A stretch of DNA of 64,000 nt, taken from positions 62,001 through 126,000 of the forward strand of contig JAVVEE010000001.1 in assembly GCA_032251315.1 (NCBI GenBank), in the 5' to 3' direction. The stretch comes from LH-M37 sp032251315 (lineage in GTDB: Bacteria > Pseudomonadota > Gammaproteobacteria > SZUA-229). The notes beneath the pieces were generated by a model. That model did not search any database, had not been told where the DNA came from, and saw only the letters and a list, made by a program, of their open reading frames with translations. Positions 60,306-64,000 of the stretch are shown piece after piece (position 1 is the first letter of the stretch; each line of letters opens with the position of its first letter). A program made the position numbers and the translations under genes.

Positions 60306-61256
60306 ATGCATTTAATTAGAGGTCTTCACAATCTTAAGCCGTCGCATCAGGGATGCGCGCTCACCATCGGTAATTTTGATGGCATTCACCTCGGCCATCA
60401 GGCGTTGCTGCGGCGGCTGGCCGAAACCGCTGACCGCCTGCAGCTCAAAACCTGCATGATGACTTTTGATCCGCTGCCCCACGAATTTTTCTCCAGCGCA
60501 GATGACCGACCCCGCCTGATGAATACCCGCGACAAGCTCATCGCTCTGGCGAATCACAAGCCGGTGCTGTGCCCCGATTACATGCTGCTGATGAAATTCA
60601 ATCGTGAGTTAAGCTCGATGACCGCCGAAGAGTTCATCGAGAAAATCCTCATTGAGAAACTGGCCATCAGGGCACTGGTGATTGGCGATGACTTCCAGTT
60701 TGGACGTGACCGCAGGGGCAATCTGGAGCTGCTGCAGGAATATGGCCGCAAACACGGCTTTGAAGTGACCTCCCTGTCCACCCACCATATTGGTGATACC
60801 CGTGTCAGCAGTACGCGCATTCGTGCTGCCCTGAGCGAGGGCCGGCTCGACGCTGTCAAGACCATGCTGGGGCGACCCTATCAGATCTGCGGCCGGGTGG
60901 CTCACGGCGACAAGCGCGGACGCACCATCGGTTTTCCCACCGCCAATATTCACCTGCATCGGCCCAGCACCCCTCTACAAGGGGTATATTCTGTTACCAT
61001 GCACTCCAGTACATTAGGCACGGTAAAGGGCATCGCCAATTTGGGGCGGCGACCCACCGTCAACGGCGAACGCGTGCAGCTTGAAGTCCATCTCTTCGAT
61101 TTCAATCAGGACATCTACGGACACAATGTCTGCATTGCTTTTCACCACAAAATACGCGACGAGCAGAAGTTTGAATCTTTTGATGCCCTCAAAAACCAGA
61201 TTCAGTTCGACTGCCTGAAGGCCCGTGAATTGCACGGCCTGACTAACCATTCATAA
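60306..61256 (+). CDS. ribF: Bifunctional riboflavin kinase/FAD synthetase
   Basis: Makes FMN and FAD from riboflavin. The protein is 316 residues: N-terminal nucleotidyltransferase with GNFDGIHLGHQALL and STRIRAALSEG, C-terminal kinase domain with GRVAHGDKRGRTIGFPTANI and VNGERVQLEVHLFDF. Third of the conserved murJ-ribF-ileS order (rpsT divergent). Confidence 0.97.
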   Translation: MHLIRGLHNLKPSHQGCALTIGNFDGIHLGHQALLRRLAETADRLQLKTCMMTFDPLPHEFFSSADDRPRLMNTRDKLIALANHKPVLCPDYMLLMKFNRELSSMTAEEFIEKILIEKLAIRALVIGDDFQFGRDRRGNLELLQEYGRKHGFEVTSLSTHHIGDTRVSSTRIRAALSEGRLDAVKTMLGRPYQICGRVAHGDKRGRTIGFPTANIHLHRPSTPLQGVYSVTMHSSTLGTVKGIANLGRRPTVNGERVQLEVHLFDFNQDIYGHNVCIAFHHKIRDEQKFESFDALKNQIQFDCLKARELHGLTNHS

Positions 61257-61278
61257 TAATTCTTAATAACAAAGCGAC

Positions 61279-64000
61279 ATGACCACAGACTATAAGCCCA
61301 CACTGAATTTACCGCATACCGATTTTCCGATGCGAGGCAACCTCGCCAACCGTGAACCGGTCATCCTGAAAGACTGGGACAAACAGGGCCTGTACCAGCA
61401 GATTCGCGCGGCCGGCAAAGGCCGGCCCACATTCGTGCTGCACGATGGCCCACCCTACGCCAACGGCGACATTCACATTGGTCATGCGGTCAACAAAATC
61501 CTCAAGGACATCATCATCAAAAGCAAAACCATGGATGGTTTTGATGCGCGCTACGTTCCCGGCTGGGACTGCCACGGCCTGCCCATTGAGCTGATGGTGG
61601 AGAAAAAAATCGGTAAGGCCGGGATCAAGGTGGATGCCAAAACCTTCCGTCAGAAATGCCGTGAATATGCCGCCAGACAGGTGGATGGTCAGCGCAAGGA
61701 TTTTATCCGCCTCGGCATACTGGGTGACTGGGACAAACCCTATCTCACTATGGACTATAAATTCGAAGCCGACATCGTGCGCTCACTCGGCAAGGTGATC
61801 GAGAAGGGGCATCTGCACAAGGGCAGCAAGCCGGTACACTGGTGCCTGGATTGCGGCTCGGCACTGGCTGAAGCGGAGGTGGAGTATCAGGACAAGGAAT
61901 CACCCGCGATTGACGTGATGTTTGTGGCGGTGGATGAGCCGGCTTTTCTCGCCGCCTGCGACAGCACCGGCAAGGGCGAAGGCCCGTTGGCGGCCGTCAT
62001 CTGGACGACCACCCCGTGGACCCTGCCGGCCAATCAGGCGGTCTGCCTGCACCCTGACTTCAACTACCAGTTAATTCAGGTGACCACCGCGCAGGGGCCG
62101 GTGCGGCTACTGCTGGAAGAGACGCTGGCGCCCGGCGCCTTGCAGCGTTACGGTTTCGACAGCTACACCGTGCTGGGATCCTGCCCGGGTCAGAAGCTGG
62201 AAAACCTGTTACTGCAGCATCCTTTCTACGACAAACAGGTGCCGGTGATTCTGGGCGAGCACGTCACCACCGAGACCGGTACCGGCGCGGTGCATACCGC
62301 CCCCGGCCACGGTCAGGACGACTACATTGTCGGCAACCGTTATGGTCTGGAAGTATACAACCCGGTTGGCGGCAACGGCGTCTTTCTGCCCGATACCGAA
62401 CTGCTGGCCGGTGTTCACGTGCACAAGGCCAACGACATCATTCTTGAGATACTGGAACAGAATGGCACCCTGCTCAAACATGAAAAACTGAAACACAGTT
62501 ACCCCTGTTGCTGGCGTCACAAAACACCCATCATCTTTCGTGCCACACCGCAGTGGTTTATCAGCATGGAACAAAACGGCCTGCGCGAACGCGCGCTGGA
62601 AGAGGTTCGCAAAACCCGCTGGATTCCCGACTGGGGGCAGGCGCGTATCGAATCCATGATCAACAACCGTCCCGACTGGTGCATCTCCAGACAGCGTACC
62701 TGGGGCGTGCCCATCACCCTGTTTGTGCACAAGGAGAGCGGTGAGCTGCATCCTGATACCGCTGCGCTCATGGAGCGCATTGCGCAGCTCATCGAGCAGC
62801 AGGGTATTGATGCCTGGTTCGACCTCGACGCCGCTGAGCTCATCGGCAATGATGCCGAATATTACGAAAAAACCACGGACACCCTCGACGTCTGGTTTGA
62901 TTCCGGCGTGACCCACGCCTGTGTGCTGGGCCAGCGCGACAGCCTGCCCTTCCCCGCAGACCTGTATCTGGAAGGCTCGGATCAGCACCGCGGCTGGTTC
63001 CAGTCATCGCTGTTGACTTCGACCGCCATCAACGGCGTGGCCCCGTATAAAAGCGTGCTAACCCACGGCTTCACGGTAGACGCCAAAGGCCACAAGATGT
63101 CCAAGTCACTGGGCAATGTGGTGGCGCCGCAGAAAATTGTCGGCACCCTGGGTGCCGACATACTCCGTCTGTGGGTGGCCGGCAGTGACTATAGCGCCGA
63201 GATGACCGTCTCCGATGAAATTCTCAATCGCTCCGCCGACACCTACCGGCGCATTCGCAACACCGCCCGCTTTCTGCTCTCCAACCTCAATGGCTTTGAA
63301 CCTTCACAGCACATTCTCGCGGCTGAAAAGATGTTGCCGCTGGATCGCTGGGCGGTGGCCAGAGCCAGGCTGCTGCAAGACGAGATCCTCGCCGCCTACA
63401 GCAGCTACAACTTTCACCTGATCTACCAAAAGCTGCACAACTTCTGCTCGGTGGATCTGGGCGGTTTTTATCTGGATGTAATCAAGGATCGACAGTACAC
63501 CACCCAGGCCGACAGCATCGCCCGGCGCTCGGCGCAGACCGCGCTTTATCACATTATCGAAGCCATGAACCGCTGGCTCGCCCCCATCCTCAGCTTTACC
63601 GCTGAAGACATCTGGAAACAAATTCCCGGGGAGCGCACCGGCTCAATTCTGCTCGAAGGCTGGTATCAGGAGCTGTTGCCGCTGCCTGCCGACGAGGCCA
63701 TGAACATGGATTTCTGGCAGAACATCCTGGAGACCCGCTCTGCCGTGGGCAAGCAACTGGAAAGCCTGCGCAATGAAAACAAAATCGGCTCGTCACTCGA
63801 TGCCGAAGTGGTCCTTTATTGTGAAGGTGGACTGTATAACCAGCTCAACCAGCTCGAAGATGAACTGCGTTTTGTGCTGATCACCTCTGCCGCCCGGGTC
63901 GAGACGCTGGCCAGCGCCACGGATGACTGCGTGGCAGCGACACTCGCCAACGGTGACATAATTAAAATTTCGGCGCAGCCCTCACCGCATCCCAAATGCG
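61279..64000 (+). CDS. ileS: Isoleucyl-tRNA synthetase (3' end outside window)
   Basis: Charges tRNA-Ile. The frame is open from ATG at 61279 to the window end (907 codons). HIGH at 66-69 in GDIHIGHAVNK, the editing domain with WTTTPWTLPANQAV, and KMSKSLGN (codons near 63094). The last visible residues, HPKC, are the start of the C-terminal zinc site, so only about 30 residues are missing. It starts 22 nt after ribF. Confidence 0.97.
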   Translation, partial: MTTDYKPTLNLPHTDFPMRGNLANREPVILKDWDKQGLYQQIRAAGKGRPTFVLHDGPPYANGDIHIGHAVNKILKDIIIKSKTMDGFDARYVPGWDCHGLPIELMVEKKIGKAGIKVDAKTFRQKCREYAARQVDGQRKDFIRLGILGDWDKPYLTMDYKFEADIVRSLGKVIEKGHLHKGSKPVHWCLDCGSALAEAEVEYQDKESPAIDVMFVAVDEPAFLAACDSTGKGEGPLAAVIWTTTPWTLPANQAVCLHPDFNYQLIQVTTAQGPVRLLLEETLAPGALQRYGFDSYTVLGSCPGQKLENLLLQHPFYDKQVPVILGEHVTTETGTGAVHTAPGHGQDDYIVGNRYGLEVYNPVGGNGVFLPDTELLAGVHVHKANDIILEILEQNGTLLKHEKLKHSYPCCWRHKTPIIFRATPQWFISMEQNGLRERALEEVRKTRWIPDWGQARIESMINNRPDWCISRQRTWGVPITLFVHKESGELHPDTAALMERIAQLIEQQGIDAWFDLDAAELIGNDAEYYEKTTDTLDVWFDSGVTHACVLGQRDSLPFPADLYLEGSDQHRGWFQSSLLTSTAINGVAPYKSVLTHGFTVDAKGHKMSKSLGNVVAPQKIVGTLGADILRLWVAGSDYSAEMTVSDEILNRSADTYRRIRNTARFLLSNLNGFEPSQHILAAEKMLPLDRWAVARARLLQDEILAAYSSYNFHLIYQKLHNFCSVDLGGFYLDVIKDRQYTTQADSIARRSAQTALYHIIEAMNRWLAPILSFTAEDIWKQIPGERTGSILLEGWYQELLPLPADEAMNMDFWQNILETRSAVGKQLESLRNENKIGSSLDAEVVLYCEGGLYNQLNQLEDELRFVLITSAARVETLASATDDCVAATLANGDIIKISAQPSPHPKC

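Noticed and set aside
61279..64000. Possible frameshift in ileS
   Set aside because: A first count placed the start and the KMSKS motif in different frames. Recounting the start as 61279 puts both in the same frame, which stays open to the window end.
1..64000. CRISPR array, prophage, insertion sequence or origin of replication
   Set aside because: Read through for direct repeats with spacers, integrase or transposase motifs and DnaA-box clusters; none was found.

Overview
This window is chromosomal DNA of moderate GC content from a gammaproteobacterium. The gene order from the Chp/Pil chemosensory genes through gshB, tonB, yqgE, ruvX, pyrR, pyrB, pyrC', pilU, pilT, proC, yggT, yggU, metX and metW matches, from memory, the Pseudomonas aeruginosa pilG-to-metW neighbourhood. 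Other features differ from Pseudomonas: an apbE between gshB and tonB, no yggS between pilT and proC, no pilK or chpB, a second PilU-like ATPase, and a rhomboid protease inside the type II secretion (T2SS) locus. The genus cannot be named from the sequence alone. Coding density is high, and I saw no prophage, insertion sequence or CRISPR array.

Layout. 1-3313: methyl cycle genes metK (5' end outside the window), an SAH riboswitch, ahcY and metF, followed by rsmE. 4099-13857 (minus strand): twitching-motility chemosensory operon pilG-pilH-pilI-pilJ-chpA-chpC. 14046-20804: gshB-apbE-tonB-yqgE-ruvX-pyrR-pyrB-pyrC'. 20863-24281 (minus): pilT and two pilU-type genes. 24520-28027: proC-yggT-yggU and metX-metW. 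28116-40026: T2SS genes gspC-D-E-F and gspG-H-I-J-K-L-M-N, split by an opposite-strand rhombosortase-like gene. 40057-43930: ykgJ-type protein, HAD nucleotidase, cysQ, metallo-beta-lactamase-fold hydrolase, galE. 44392-48327: an FNR-type regulator with unusual cysteine spacing, a triheme cytochrome c, hemerythrin, a DUF2249 protein and a heme-copper-oxidase/NnrS-like membrane protein, with an FNR-type site in front of the hemerythrin gene. 48423-50884: methyltransferase, a small unknown protein, a lipoprotein and phnA. 50962-54079 (minus): gmk-rpoZ-spoT. Then tRNA-Pro(CGG), ispB, rplU-rpmA, obgE-proB, rpsT, murJ-ribF-ileS (3' end outside the window).

How the parts work together. The type IV pilus retraction motors and the Chp chemosensory pathway point to a surface-motile, piliated cell. 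The T2SS assembles from pilin-like subunits, but no prepilin peptidase is encoded here, so it presumably shares one encoded elsewhere. The rhombosortase-like protease inside the T2SS locus suggests that some T2SS substrates are cut at a C-terminal membrane tag (inference). The FNR-hemerythrin-cytochrome cluster looks like an oxygen- or nitric-oxide-responsive module and is the best candidate here for a poorly described system.

Items most worth a second look are that cluster, the rhombosortase inside gsp, a 17-bp perfect inverted repeat at the prepilin-cleavage codons of gspH, a repeated 11-mer directly after three stop codons, a probable CTG start for murJ, and the second PilU paralogue.
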